Program-made: the position numbers and the translations under genes | Origin: Gossypium raimondii | Lineage: Eukaryota > Streptophyta > Magnoliopsida > Malvales > Malvaceae | Reading direction: 5' to 3' | Assembly (NCBI RefSeq): GCF_025698545.1 | Contig: NC_068569.1 | Coordinates: forward strand, 26,350,001 to 26,414,000 | Length of the DNA stretch: 64,000 nucleotides | Shown: positions 34,502 through 46,856 of the stretch, piece after piece | How the letters are laid out: each line of letters begins with the position of its first letter | How positions within the stretch are numbered: the stretch's first letter is position 1 | Notes under the pieces: model-generated | Seen by the model: only the letters and a program-made list of their open reading frames with translations | Told to the model about the DNA's origin: nothing | Database searches by the model: none

Positions 34502-35084
34502 ATGGCTTCTACTACTGCTACCACTGAGTGCACTATTACAAATGGTGCTGGTGCTGGCCAGAATCTAGTATTGACTTTTTCGAACTACGAAACTGCCGCG
34601 GGAACGATCGAGAATCCACATACAACAACTTTTACGCAGACTATGCCAGCCATCTATCTGAACGGAGCTCTTGTGTATAAAGTCGGTCGTTGCCTCAGGT
34701 GGATAATTTTTTGGACCTCTGATAATCAGGTAAATATTAATCTCTCAGTTTCTAATTAATTCTTTCCCATGGTATAGCATCAGACTGACTTCACTTTTTT
34801 CACATGGTAATTATATTAAAGCTTAACTATTTCTTTTAAAAAATAAAATATATTACAGCATATATGATAATCCATTCATTTATCAATTGTAGGTCTCTAC
34901 TAAGATGTTCCGAATTAATGACCCTATTGATTGGGGACAAGTTGCAAACAATCTTACATCCGGCCACGGCGGCAAGAGCGAAGATCGGATTACTGATACA
35001 GCCGGTTTTGGATACACCGCATGGGCAAGTATTGAAGGTCAAGTATTAACCGCCAATATCCTCGCCAGTTCCGTGCCTAATTAA
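34502..35084 (+). CDS. Small two-exon gene, possibly jasmonate-induced-protein-like
   Basis: Exon 1 is 34502-34729 (76 codons) and exon 2 is 34893-35084. Junctions are CAG|GTAAAT and TTGTAG|GTCTCT in phase 0, giving 139 residues. The start MASTTATTECTITNGAGAGQ has no signal peptide or membrane segment. Exon 2 encodes DPIDWGQVANNLTSGHGG and TDTAGFGYTAWASIEG. The DWG...L...GY...A.I pattern resembles the C-terminal half of plant jasmonate-induced (JIP-23-like) proteins, whose biochemical role is unclear. The identification is tentative and from memory; the gene model is better supported than its name. Codons are undisrupted, so it may be functional. Upstream DNA is tandemly duplicated and contains a retroelement LTR piece. 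Confidence 0.6.
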
Positions 35085-37189
35085 TCTAGCTTTGCTTTGA
35101 TTAATTGCTGTCTATCGTATCTAGGCAATCTGTGTGTGGTGGTGAGGCTGTCCAAACAAAATAAAATAGTTTGCACTACTACTATTTTCTTTTATATTAT
35201 GTAATACTATATTTAAATAAATTTGACAGCCAGCAATAAAAGATTGCCATGTGTGCTTAGTTTGTTTCCTTTTCTGTTGGTGATAAAATCATTATTTCTA
35301 TGATTGATAAAAGAAAAAGTAATTAAAAAATATATGCATCTTCTCTTAATTTATTTTATATATGTCATAGCTCTAAAACAAAACAACTTTGATAAGCCAA
35401 ATTTAAAATTAAAAAGAGCTTACCTCTCCAAACATCATGACAAGAAATGGATTCTACTCTATTTACTCTTTTTTCTTCGCCCAATCTCCTCTCAAATTAT
35501 ACACAATTCTTCATTCTATTTAATTCAATCTAATCTAATTTGTTCTGATCAAGCTATTAATAATTAAAGAGTTTGACCGGGCAGAGGCAATGGAGTCCAT
35601 CAATTTGAAAGTTTTGCTCACAACTGAGTCCAGAAGTCAAACCTATTCCCTTGTTAGAGGGAAAAAAAAAGGCAATCTAGAAGTACCTTGTAATGAGATC
35701 TCATGCTCACAAAGTCCACATCCGATATTGCCTCTAGCTTGACGCCCATAGGTGTTGAGATCTTTGCAAAATAAATTACTTGTGGAACCTATGCCTCTAG
35801 CTGTTAGGAGACTTGCCAATTGAGTACACGCCACATCTAGGTGCCAAACTAGTTTCACACACATAGTTGCTTATACTCCACGGGGCATGCCGACTATGTT
35901 CAAAAGATTCCGACACATTAGTTTTACAATGGTAAAAATAATTTATAGGCACAATCAAAACCAACTTAAATCAATTTCATGAATAAGTATTACGAAGGCA
36001 TGCATTAAATTAACCAGACAATAAAAATTTAGTGATTGCAAACGGAAATATCTAAGCATTCGATACTTAGAAGCAAGGAATCCTCCACAATTTTCACTTT
36101 CCACAATTCGCTCAACTCTTTCGCTTCAAGAGAAAATTATACGACGTCGTTAAAAATAATCCTAAGTTATCATTTGGATAGCCATTAGTCTAGTTTTAAT
36201 CTTAAAAAAATTTTAATGTAACCTAATTAACAATAACTAATTTCTATCCTTAATCCGAATTTACTAATTAATAACCATATGCTACAAATGATCGTCAACC
36301 TAACAACTCATCTTTAAATCAAAACTGACAAGTTAATCATGCATGAATTCAAATTAAATTAATCCTAAATTAAACAATATAAATCTAAATCAAGTCAATT
36401 CCTTTTAGTACTTACTCTAACTAATGAAGCCTAACCACGAGTAATTTCAATTTTACTCAAACAATGCATCAACTAATAGATTAATCTTGCTAGTGAAAAT
36501 TAAAAGAAGTAAGGCACGTCATAAGACAAACAATGAGCAACCAATTTTTGATCGATAACTCCAACAATTTTTTTTGGCTGATTGAAAGCCAATTAAAGGC
36601 CAAACCCCAGCAGCAACATAAAGGCGAACGAACGCCATCTGAATTAGAGAAGTAAAACGGTAGCAAGCTGGTTGACGAAGAGGAGCAAAGTAACAGGAAA
36701 CAATTTGACGGTAGAACTGAACGAGAAAACGACAACAGATCTTGAAGGGGATGGGGATACTTTGAACAAACTTGCGGCAACAATTACTGGAGCAAAGCAG
36801 CAGCTAAATGGAGCACAACGGCAGTAGCAAATAGTAGGCAAAGATTTGAAGAATTTTGGTTGCTAGTACTTGAGACTATCGGTGCGACAGACTGGCAATG
36901 AAGAATTATCCAATTTGGTTGCCACAAGGAGATTACAACAATTTGCAAGAGCAACTAATCGAAGCAACAAAGCTTCTATGAAGAACATATGGTAGCGGCA
37001 ATGCTTTGGCAGTCAAGGCAATCGGTGCAAGGTGAGTTGGTTCAACGATTGGAGAAGCAAATCGGTGCCCCTTGGACAACATGGGAAATCGAATTTGGCT
37101 GTAGTGTTGAAGTTTGGCATCCATGCAGCTCATGCAGCAAGGAGCAGTACATGTAATCGAGCCAAGCTTTGCAGCAGCTGAAGCACGAT
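35085..37189. other. No gene assigned
   Basis: 3' flank of the small gene, then mixed sequence. CTTATACTCCACGGGGCATGCC at 35871 and purine-rich DNA with many AGCAA/GGCAA motifs at 36540-37150 look like degraded retroelement. No terminal repeats or domains could be defined, and frames here are short and unrecognised. Confidence 0.4.
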
Positions 37190-37610
37190 GCTACTATTCT
37201 GTTTGTTTTCATTTTGTTACTCAAATGATCATTTTGTAATCTAGTTAGATTTGAACCTAGTTGGTGACTGTATCTTGATGTAATTAGGTGTTGATTGACT
37301 GAAAATTCAGCAAAGCAACATGTACAAGTTAAATTAGCAAGTTTCAATGTAACTTAGTGGTGTTAGGTAGTTGTTTAGGTGAAAATTTGTTTGCTTTGAT
37401 CAACTTGACTGATATATGTAATGGCTTAATGCCTTATTTGGTTGTTAATGAGAAATCAACTTGTTTTTCATCCATATACTCTCCATTTTTCTTTGCCTTC
37501 AATTTTGTTCTGTTCTTATTCAAGTTTTTACTTTGTTTCTTCACCAAGTCACGAGTCTTGCCGTTCAAGCAAAGGTTGAACCAGCTTGCTTGCTGTCTCT
37601 AACACCAACA
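37190..37610 (+). mobile_element. Copia LTR, 3' part
   Basis: Ends CTAACACCAACA at 37610, two bases before a tRNA-Met-type primer site. The LTR start could not be found; it may begin anywhere from about 36.6 to 37.2 kb, so the left coordinate is nominal. Confidence 0.5.
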
Positions 37611-37612
37611 AT

Positions 37613-37625
37613 TGGTATATAGAGC
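37613..37625 (+). other. Primer binding site (degenerate tRNA-Met type)
   Basis: TGGTATATAGAGC differs from TGGTATCAGAGC by the insertion or change of two bases and stands 2 bp after the LTR end. Confidence 0.65.
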
Positions 37626-37666
37626 TCTTGTCTCGGTGGACCTGTAACAAGTAAACTTTAAAATCG

Positions 37667-38013
37667 ATGGTTTCATCAGGCTTCTCACCAGCTGCACCAC
37701 CAGTTTTCAATGGAGAAGGCTTTAACATTTGGGTGGTCAAAATGAAGACCTACCTGTAGGCATTTGATCTATGGGAAGTGGTCAACACAGATGTTGAACC
37801 AGCTCCACTTAGAGCCAATCCAACAGTGGCTCAGATCAGGCAAGATGCTGATGAAAGAACAAAAAGGCATAAAACCATGTCTTGCATTCAAAATTGTGTG
37901 TTAGATGTCATCTTCACCAGGATTATGGCCTGAGAGACACCAAAGTAGGCTTGGGACAAATTGAAAGAGGAGTTCCAAGGGACAAAGAGGACAAAGCACA
38001 AGTAGATTACAAC
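37667..38013 (+). pseudogene. Copia gag N-terminus, interrupted by the Ogre-like element
   Basis: ATG at 37667 opens MVSSGFSPAAPPVFNGEGFN, then IWVVKMKTYL and a TAG, DLWEVVNTDVEPAP, IRQDADERTKRHK and further in-frame stops. The FNGEGFNIW..KM..YL..FDLWE.V pattern is the DUF4219/UBN2 gag domain of copia elements. Coding is cut at 38013, where the next base begins the Tat/Ogre-like LTR. Confidence 0.8.
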
Positions 38014-40200
38014 TGTTGACACCATTTTTTGTCAGAACGGGGTCAACTTGGGTTTTGAAAAATGAAAACGAAAACGGGAGTCGCCACCGATCCTTTTTGA
38101 TGAGGTGTGATCGGATCACCTCGAAAAGTGGTTATCTTTAATAAACGATTTGATTTTATTAAAACAACGAGTTTGGTCCACGAAATTAGAAAAAATGGGT
38201 TCGGGAGTCGATTACGTACGAGGAAGGATTAACACCCTCGTAACGCCCAAAATTGGTACCTAGGCAATTAGTTAACGTCTTAATGTCGAAAATTGAAAAC
38301 TTTGAAGAATTAAAAAATACGATCCTTGTATTAAAATGTTAAAAATTTTGGGAAAATAAGAATATTTCACGTTAATCGAGAAAAAAACATCATATCTAGT
38401 AAGTTAGGACACGATCTTTTTTAATTCCCGATATCGTTTAAAACTTGAGTTTTGAAATATTCACGTATTTAGATTCATTGTGAAAATCGAAACCCAGTAA
38501 GTTAGGGCACGACTTTCTCAAATCTAAATGCAAAATACTGCATTTATTAATTTTTAGAAAAAAATCCTCATCTCGGGAAAACAACGTGTCATATCCAACG
38601 CGTTAGGACACAACATATTGAATCCCGATAATGAGTCTTTTATCATCCTTAAAGAAGTAATCTCGATTATTTAGATTCAACGAAGAAAATCGGAACCCAA
38701 TACGTTAGGGCTCAATTCTCTCAAAGATCCCAAATACTGAGAGTTACTTATATTTTTAAAATTTCTTTCTTGAAATCTAAATAAAAATGGGTGTAATGGA
38801 ATAACAATGATAATGATGTAAGTAAAAATAATACAAGCAAAAACCAAAGACAATAAATAAGAAGTCACATGTATATAAATAAAATCAATCACGTATATAC
38901 AATAACGAGTAATAAACAAATAAAAATTCTAAAGCATAATAAATAATAATAACGGACATACAAATAAATAAATAAATGAGGAAAATAAATAAAAGATATG
39001 TATATGGATTATAAAATATAAAAGCATAAATATTTACATATATAGGTATATAGATTATAAAATACAAAAATAGATAAAATATAAGTATATACGTTATAAA
39101 AAAAGTGTGTATGTACGATCGATATGCATTATAAAATATATGTGTATATATACATATTTTAGAAATTATAAATATAAAAGATACATGTATGTATGTATGT
39201 ATATGTATATAGGAAAATAATAAAAGGTATATAGATATATATAGACATATATTATAAAATAAAAATGCGTTTGTATGTATGCATAAATAAATTATAAAAT
39301 ATATGTACAAGCATAATGCATATATATAGATATATATTTATAGAATAAAATAAACCTAAAAAACAAAACTATTCAATATGTTAACGAATAAATAAAAGGG
39401 CAAATAAAACTAATAATGATAATAATTAATAATAATAATAATAATAATGATGATGATGATGATGATAAATGCTAATACAAAATTAATAATGATAGCATTA
39501 AAAATATTTAAATAATTAATTTAGTAGAAAAATGATTACAATAACAGATTAGGGATTAAAATAAAAATAAACAAAGTTTAGTGTCGAAATTAAAAAAGAA
39601 AAGCACTAAAAGGACCAAATCACAACACGCGTGAAAGGAAAGGGACCAGAAGGGCATATATCCCTCCCTTCAAAACGCATTGCTTTGATCAGGGCTAAAA
39701 TGAAACAAAAATAAAGTTATACAGCTAAATTAAAGAAACAAAAGGGACTAGATTGCATTAAGGCGTAAAAGCGGAAGGATCTCACGCGAAAATATCCCAT
39801 TAATATGGAAACACGCAGATCCTGGGTTGCGGGTCGGGTTGACACCCGGGTTATGGGGGGAAAACGCGCCGTTTCTAAAATCTTCAAAAAAGAAACCCTA
39901 AAAACCTAGCTTTGTTTTAACACATTCAAAAAAATAAAATAAAACAAAAATAAACACCCATTTTTGGGCCCTCCAAATTCCACCAGCAAACTCGACAGCG
40001 GTTCGCCGCGTGGTCACCGTGGCCAAAGGCCGACGCGGTGTGAGGAAACCCTCCCTTTGCCCGTGTTCCAATATGAACCCGAATATGGGTTTTCAATCTC
40101 TAAAATCGAAGAGGAGAGGCCTCAACCCCTCCCCTTTTCCGATTTAGGTCCGGCGACGGCGCAGGTAAGGACTCCTCTCGACTTTTCCCCTTTTTTATCT

Positions 40201-40306
<106 letters not shown>

Positions 40307-40456
40307 TTAAAAAACAGAAAAAAACAAAATAAATAAATAAATTCGGAGACCGAAAAAGGAAATAAGAACCTTTCTTCAAAGATTTTTCATTTTTATTGAT
40401 TCAGCAATGTTTTTTTGTATTCTCCATTGAAATCCCCCTATTACATCGTTTTTCTG

Positions 40457-40470
40457 GGCTTTTTAAAGCC
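40457..40470 (-). promoter_or_regulatory. Promoter core of the 3' LTR
   Basis: Minus strand GGCTTTAAAAAGCC, a TATA-like box inside an inverted repeat, equivalent in position to GGCTATAAAAGCC of the related LTRs. Confidence 0.45.
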
Positions 40471-40835
40471 GAAATATCAAATTTTTTATATTTTTTCACT
40501 TGCTTCGCTCTTGATCTCGCTTCCTATTTCTTTTTCATGTTGCTTGCGTGTTCAAGCGAGGTCAACGGAGACTAAAGCTTCTATTTTGGTGTAAGGGTGG
40601 TGGCGTAGCAGAACCTCAAAGCGGTGTCGCGTCGAGGGCGCACATGGGAGCAGCAAAGGCTGCGGCGCCCTAGGGTTAGGGATTAGTTTCTTTTGCTGAA
40701 ATGTTTTAGTTGTTTTTGGGCTTGTTGGTCTAGGTTTCAATTTGGGTTAGTTTGGGTTTAATTTAGGCTATGTGGCTTAGGAATTTGGCCTGTAGAAATT
40801 TGGGTTTTGGGGCGGGCAAAAAATGGGCTTGTACA

Positions 40836-40850
40836 GCTGCCCCTCTTTGC
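40836..40850 (-). other. Polypurine tract
   Basis: Minus strand GCAAAGAGGGGCAGC lies immediately before the LTR start TGTACAAG, where plus-strand priming occurs in LTR retrotransposons. Confidence 0.8.
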
Positions 40851-41034
40851 TCGTTGTCGTGTAACGATAACATAGCAAAGACTAAGAAAGACCAATTTTG
40901 CCCGGTCTCGCCAAATATTGACTTCTTCGATGCTTCTCTTTTTTTAGTAGCTTCATTCCAGTCCACTGTGTCTTGTTGCTTCGATCCACTCTGCTGCAAC
41001 TTTAGGAGGACGAGATTTGTGGTTTTAGTCCACT

Positions 41035-41920
41035 CCACTACATCCTCAGAGAGATAGGATTGGATGCGATCTGCTCTACTGCAACTTCAGAGAGATAAGA
41101 TCTGTGGTTTTAATCCACTCCACTGCAACTTCAGGGAGATAGGATTGGTTTCTTCTGTCTGCTCCACTACTGCTTAGGGAGATAAGACTTGATGCGATCT
41201 GTTCTACTGCAACTTCAGAGAGATAAGATCTGTGGCTTTAATCTGCTCCACTTCAATTTCAGGGAGATAGGATTAGTTTATTTCGTCTGCTCCACTGCAA
41301 CTTCAGGGAGATAAGATTGGATGTGATATGCTTTACTGTAACTTCAAAGAGATAAGATCTGTGGTTTTAATCCGCTCCACTGCAACTTCAGAGAGATAGG
41401 ATTAGTTTCTTTTGTCTGCTCCACTGCAACTTCAGGGAGATAAGACTGGATGCGATCTCCTCTACTGCAACTTCAGAGAGATAAGATATGTTGTTTTAAT
41501 CCGCTCCACTGCAACTTTAGGGAGATAGGATTGATTTCTTTCGTCTGCTCCACTGCAACTTCAGGGAGATAAGACTGGATGCGATCTGATCTACTGCAAC
41601 TTCAGAGAGATAAGATCTGTGGTTTTAATCCACTCCACTGCAAGTTCAGGGAGATAGGATTTACAATCTTCAACCTAGTCCACTGCTGTTCAGGGAGATA
41701 TGACTAGTGGCTTAAATCTGCTTTCCACTATATCGGGAAGATAAGATTCGCCGTCTTCGATCTGCTCCACTACTATTTAGGGAGATAAGATCTGTTATCT
41801 CTAACCTACTCCACTACTGCTTAAGGAGATAGGATCTGTAATCTTCAACCTATTCCACTGCTGCTCAGGGAGATAGGACTTGATATGATGACTTCAATCC
41901 ATCCCACTGCAACTTCAGGG
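41035..41920. repeat. Tandem repeat in the element's 3' UTR; 129-bp higher-order unit
   Basis: A basic unit of about 40-44 bp (TCCACTGCAACTTCAGGGAG then ATAAGA or ATAGGA) is repeated roughly 20 times. Between 41063 and about 41700 three variant units form a higher-order repeat. The marker GATGCGATC or its variant starts at 41063, 41191, 41320, 41449 and 41578, a spacing of 128-129 bp. Flanking units to about 41920 are more diverged, and distant relatives (CCACTGTAATTT...) occur at 42185-42350. Tat/Ogre 3' UTRs are known to generate such satellites. Confidence 0.92.
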
Positions 41921-42719
41921 GTATGGGTAACTCCATTGATCTATTCTCTGGGGAACATGACCTGCAAAATCCATTTCATGGACCTATTTATGCCTAGTGT
42001 TTAGAATCAAAATTTCCTAACTAGATGTGTATGAATGATATTTGCATGAATGCAGAATGTCATGAGAATGATCCATTTTTAATGTTTGGGTTGTCATTCC
42101 TCGTTCTTCATCAAGGTTCTATTACCAACATGCCAGAACGCTATCTTGTTCGGTTGGTAACACTCATCTCTTACTTAATCGGATTGCCTCACTGTAATCT
42201 TCAAGGTTTAATCGCTGTGATCTTCAAGCCTCAGTCCACTGTAATTTGGGACATAAAATTTGAACCATCTTCCTCCCACTGTAATTTAAGAGTATAAGAG
42301 CTGGCTCTTTCTCAATCCTTTCCTGCTGTAATTCGAGGATACAGGATGTGAATCTTTTTGGCCTTACACCATTCCCAAGCTGTCGTACCAAATGTTTATG
42401 CACAATTGCAAAATTTTCTTCTCCGAGAATACCTCTTCTTATCACTTGGTGATCATTGCTTGTTTGTTCATTGAAGCCTTGTCACCAACATGACATCTTG
42501 TCTTTTTGTTCAACCAATGTTTTGACAACAAAATTCGAATGGATAGTCTTAATTTAGACTTTCCTTCTTAGACATTTCACGTTTTAAACTTGGTGTGCTC
42601 TAAATAATAGTCCTGTTTCAAGTTCCTGTAGTATTTAAAAACTTTAAGAGTAATATGCAAAACTCCTTTTGCTTGAATATTAACAGCTCATTAATCTTTA
42701 TTTCAATGAAAAATGCTTG

Positions 42720-42936
42720 AAAAAGATTATCACAATGGGAAAGATGAAATTTTATTGAGAGCAGAGCTCTAAACAAATAAATTAATCAGGATAGAAAATT
42801 TTGCTAAGATTCAAAATGAATAAGATGAAAAGGATTATCACAATGGACAAGATGGAATTTTATTGAGAAAAAAGCTCGAAATAAATAATCAAGATAGCAA
42901 ATTTTGCTAAAATACAAAATGAATAAGATGAAAGCA
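42720..42936. repeat. ~105-bp tandem duplication in the 3' UTR
   Basis: Two copies start with AAGATTATCACAATGGGAAA and AAGGATTATCACAATGGACA and end with CAAAATGAATAAGATGAA. They differ by scattered substitutions and small gaps. Confidence 0.85.
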
Positions 42937-43249
42937 TGTGCCCCAGATATCGCAGCATGAGCTTCTCTGCATAAGCTTCTTGAGGACCCTTTTGAACTTG
43001 ATATGTGTCTAGAAGTCCTAAAAGACTTTGTTGGTGGCCCGAGATGTAGCTTCTCTCCTTCTTATTAATTCAGAGAGGACAAGGCTACCGCATGCCCCAC
43101 CTTTGATCAAAATTTGAACTGCCCATTCCTGGGTTTTTAATCCAAAACCCCTTTGGTCTCAAGGCGCCCTTTGTGGGTTTTCACATTGGCCTCTCCTTTT
43201 TCTTTTTATTTTCCTTTTCTTCTTTTCTTTTCTTTTCTTCTTTTTTTTG

Positions 43250-43960
43250 TTTGTTTTTTTTTAACATTCTTTGGTTGAATTCGAACTCGTAGGATCAGGT
43301 AAGTCCTTGCTATCCTTTCCGGTCGAAGTTAACACATCTCCAAATAAAGCCTTCTACATAAGGTTCTTTTCAGTTTGATATCCTCTTTCTTCTAAAGTCC
43401 TTTTGTATGTAGAGGATCTTCTTCAATGCTAGGTACCCTTCACGGAACTCTCTAAGGCGAACATTCTTTGGTGAGTTCGCGTCTTTTATTTTTGGTGCAT
43501 TTGACCCAGACGGATAACTTTGAACATTTCTTTTCAATTGGGATCTAATCCAACACTCGGAGAGAAAGGATCTTGACCCCAATGAGAAAAAACTATGATA
43601 AGCCAATATGTTACCTCGGTAGCAGTTTTCCTTTTTTTTTTGCTCCCATTGTGCCGTGCATTTTGGGGCGAAACATGTTAACTTTGAACAGACTGTAAAC
43701 TTCTAAAATCGTGCCGTTGTTCAATTTTAGTACATTTTTAGATGTGCTCTTTTTTGGCATTTCATACTGACATATGATTTTTCAAGAGTTCGCAGACTGT
43801 TGACTTTGCGACATTGGCATATAAAGTAGCTTCTGCCTATTTAGTGAGGTAATTAATGACCATAAAGATAACCGTCAGAAACCTTAGGTGAGATCAACCC
43901 TATGACATCTGTGCCCCACATAGAGAAAGGTCATGACTTTCATGGGTTCTGTGTAAGGTA
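43250..43960 (-). pseudogene. Integrase remnant of the Tat/Ogre-like element
   Basis: The minus strand shows WGTDVIGLISPKVSDGY near 43930-43880 and then, one frame over, motifs such as ANVAKSTVCELL, the start of a retroviral-type integrase core around its first catalytic Asp. A frame at 43370-43606 gives VRLREFREGYLALKKILYIQ followed by KDFRRK, the typical C-terminal end of Tat-type pol, and decayed traces (EPYV, LPDP) reach about 43255. Most of the catalytic core is deleted. No reverse transcriptase, RNase H or protease was found between this and gag. Confidence 0.75.
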
Positions 43961-44529
43961 AAATCTTATTCTCCCGTCTTTAAAAAATCAGGGGATAAGC
44001 TACAGTCTCAGTTATCTCCAAAGTCTTGAGGTTTAATCTAGACACATATCCTGCTCAAAAGGAGGTTCTGAGTCAATAGTAGTGTCGCTCATATCATTGA
44101 TATCTAGAGACCTGTTATAGGGATAAAAGTAGATCCAAAGAATAAGAGAATCTGAGAATATTTACCTGTATAGTATGATTATGAATGAAATGGAAACAAT
44201 AAAAGAATATTTGCACTAAATAAGAACAAAGATGCATTTTATTGAAATAATGACATTGAACATAAGCCTATCTCACAAAAGGATTCTTATTGCTCCTAGG
44301 CTTAGAGCAATAAGCATGTTTTAGACATTACTCTAAGTGAGGTTTAAAAAAATAGGGACCTCTTCCACAGTCCCATTGTTCAAAACACCCCCAAGTGTGT
44401 AAGGGTAAACGCCTGATAAATTCTCTTCTCTAGTCCTTCTTTGGATACGGCATTAACATTCAAATTCCTTCAACATTCCTTCTAGGCCCTAGACTTCTTC
44501 GAAGAACTCCTTTGAACAGATAGTCACAT

Positions 44530-45644
44530 CCCCCGGTTGGCCTACAGTGACCGATTTAGAATGCACAGGTTATTCACTTCACTTTCTTTGTTCTTTGGGG
44601 TTAATCTTTTGACGCTCTCTCCCGTATCTATCTTCCCACTTCTTATGGCATTTTCAATCATCTCGCCAGATATTACCATATCTGAGAAGCTCATGGTAGC
44701 GCTTCCCAACATGTGGTTAATAAATGGGGCTTTTAGAGTGTTGATGAAAAGCACCGTGGTTTCTTTTTCCAAAAGAGGTGGTTGGACTTGTGTTGCTACC
44801 GCTTTCCACCTCTGGGCATATTGCCTGAAGCTCTCACTTTGCTTATTTTCCATATTCTACAGTGTAATTCTATTAGTTGCCATGGCTGTCACGTGGCCAT
44901 GTTGCTTCATGAAAGCCTGTGCCAAGTCTTTCCATGAGTGGATGTCGGCACGGCTCAACTGGTGGTACCATTTGAGAGCCGACCCGATCAGACTATCTTG
45001 GAAGCAATGAATTAACAGTTGATCATTATCAATGTATCCTGTCATTCTTCGACAGAATATTGTGATTTGTGAGCTTCAGGACAACTAGTCCCATTATGTT
45101 TTTTGAATTCTGGAGCCTTGAATTTCAGCGGGAGTACTAGATCTGGGACCAAACTTAGATCCTTGGTGTTAACCCCGCAATGGTAATCAACATTCTCCAT
45201 TGCTTTGAGTTTTTCTTCCAACCACCTATACCGATCTTCGAGTTGCTTTGGTAGTTCTACCCTTGCTTCTACCATCAGGAACTACAAGATTGGTTGGGTC
45301 GTTCCTTGGATTGGAACCTGAGCCTGTCGGGTAGTTCATTGGCACCGAGGGGCTGGCCTGATATCGTTAGGGTCTGTTAGTAGTGGGCGCCCATTGTAGA
45401 TGCGCGTCGGGTTGGGCCTGGACGCTTATTGGGGTAAAACTTAGGGGATAGTCAAGGTCTTCATATTCATCCCCATAATTGACTACAGGTTTTTTCTTTT
45501 TATCTCTAGCCGATAGCTGTGCTAACTGGCTCATCAAGCTCATTTAGGATTCTTGCATGTCTTGTTGAATTTTTTCTAGTTGTTCTTGCATCTGAGCTTG
45601 GATCTGTTCTTGTAATTGCTCTACTCTCTCTAGTCTCTGATCCA
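44530..45644 (-). pseudogene. Gag of the Tat/Ogre-like element, with stops and frameshift
   Basis: Starts at the ATG complementary to 45642-45644 with MDQRLERVEQLQEQIQAQMQ, a Gln-rich coiled coil. It is broken by stops after MQES and NRP and by a frame change near 45275. It continues with LPKQLEDRYRWLEEKLKAME, DLSLVPDLVLPLKFKAPEF and NDQLLIHCFQDSLIGSALKW. After a CAG-to-TAG-like stop it goes on NMENKQSESFRQYAQRWKAV, then ATQVQPPLLEKE and FINTLKAPFI. These are the capsid-type motifs of the retrotransposon gag family. Nucleocapsid zinc knuckles were not seen. Several lesions make it non-functional. Confidence 0.85.
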
Positions 45645-45939
45645 TTTCTTTGGTTTTGCGGCGAGTACCGTAATGATATCTAGTTGGCAATTTTTTGTTA
45701 GTTTCCAGGATAACTGAAATAATTTTACCGAATTAGGGTCCTTTTGTGAAAATCTAATGCATATGATGCAATGTAATGCAAATGAATGAATGCAAAGAGA
45801 AAAAGAGGTATTGATTCTGAACCCAATTACATTAGAATAACTTTTTTAGAAGACAAATTTCTTTACTTAAAATAGATTACATATGCGGTTTTGCCCTCAT
45901 ATTCCAAGCGAAGACATTGATCTCCTTCTTCATATATGG

Positions 45940-46250
45940 GTGCTAGGATCAAATCTTGTGAATTTTCCAAAATTTGTCTCTACTATCTCCTTTTTGTTTG
46001 ATTCGAGCCACGACCCATTGCTCACTTATCCTCGTGATGCTCATTAGCTTCTTTTTAAAAGGTCGAGATGTTGGCGACTCTAGAATAATCTTTGTCAACT
46101 TGAATCCTCGAGCAACGAAGTAAAGTCGTGTATTCCTCCATGACCTTTCAGCCTTCTCTCATTGTGCTTGATCAAACCATATTTGGGCAGTCGCATTATA
46201 TTCCACTTTATCAAGAAATTCGTTTTCCATGACAAGCTTTTCTATTTAGC
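45940..46250 (-). pseudogene. DUF7745-like ORF1 remnant, internally deleted
   Basis: The minus strand reads MENEFLDKVEYNATAQIWF, then a stop, and after a deletion LMSITRISEQWVVARIKQK, matching two separated parts of the ORF1 at 28712-29656. Most of the domain is missing. Confidence 0.75.
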
Positions 46251-46269
46251 AATCAAATTTGAATCAACA

Positions 46270-46855
46270 CCACTTTTCTATGATGAAAATGCAATGCAAT
46301 CATAGCCAAAACGAAAGAAAGCAGGTTAGTACAAAGCAAAAACAAGCAAGAAAGAAACAAAAGAGCACCTATTCAGGTGACCACTAGGGGTTTGAAGTGG
46401 TTCTTCCTAGGGTAAGCTCTTAGGTTCACTACATGTAGTTTAGTTCTAAAGTAAAGGTACCCGAACCAGCAGATTCTTCGATCCTCACCCATTATAGGCT
46501 CATACGGACTGAGTTCAATTCAGGGGAATACATTTCCCTATGGCTGCACGGAGATGAAAATCTCACGAAGACATAGGTACGGATGTATCCCGAAAGTGAT
46601 CCACTATCCCATACGGAGGTGAAAACCTCACGAAGGTGTAGTTTCTCACTCCCACTTAAGAGGATGTGACCAGCGGTCATGCAATGCAATGTACAGAGAT
46701 ATTTCAAAACTTAAACAAACATTATAATTATAAAACCACAATGATTGTAATAAAGACGAATGAAATGCAATGAAATGATCGTAAATTTAAATCAAATTCT
46801 CAATTTTCGACAAAAAGACAAAAAGTAATCAACACGTGGCTTGACTCTCTTTTTT
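46270..46855 (-). other. 5' leader with two hairpins
   Basis: Homologous to 29657-30250. Perfect inverted repeats GAGATGAAAATCTC (46551-46564) and GAGGTGAAAACCTC (46616-46629), both followed by ACGAAG on the plus strand, form the same 5-bp stem with different base pairs. Confidence 0.75.
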
Positions 46856-46856
46856 G

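Noticed and set aside
38885..39310. 141-codon minus-strand Tyr/Ile-rich frame
   Set aside because: It comes from the TA-rich middle of the LTR; it is broken in the sister LTR.
42025..42445. Short frames in the element's 3' UTR (90 and 73 codons)
   Set aside because: They overlap decayed tandem-repeat units and follow the pol end; no conserved motif.
44537..45010. 157-codon plus-strand frame
   Set aside because: It is antisense to the gag remnant, whose minus-strand motifs are recognisable.
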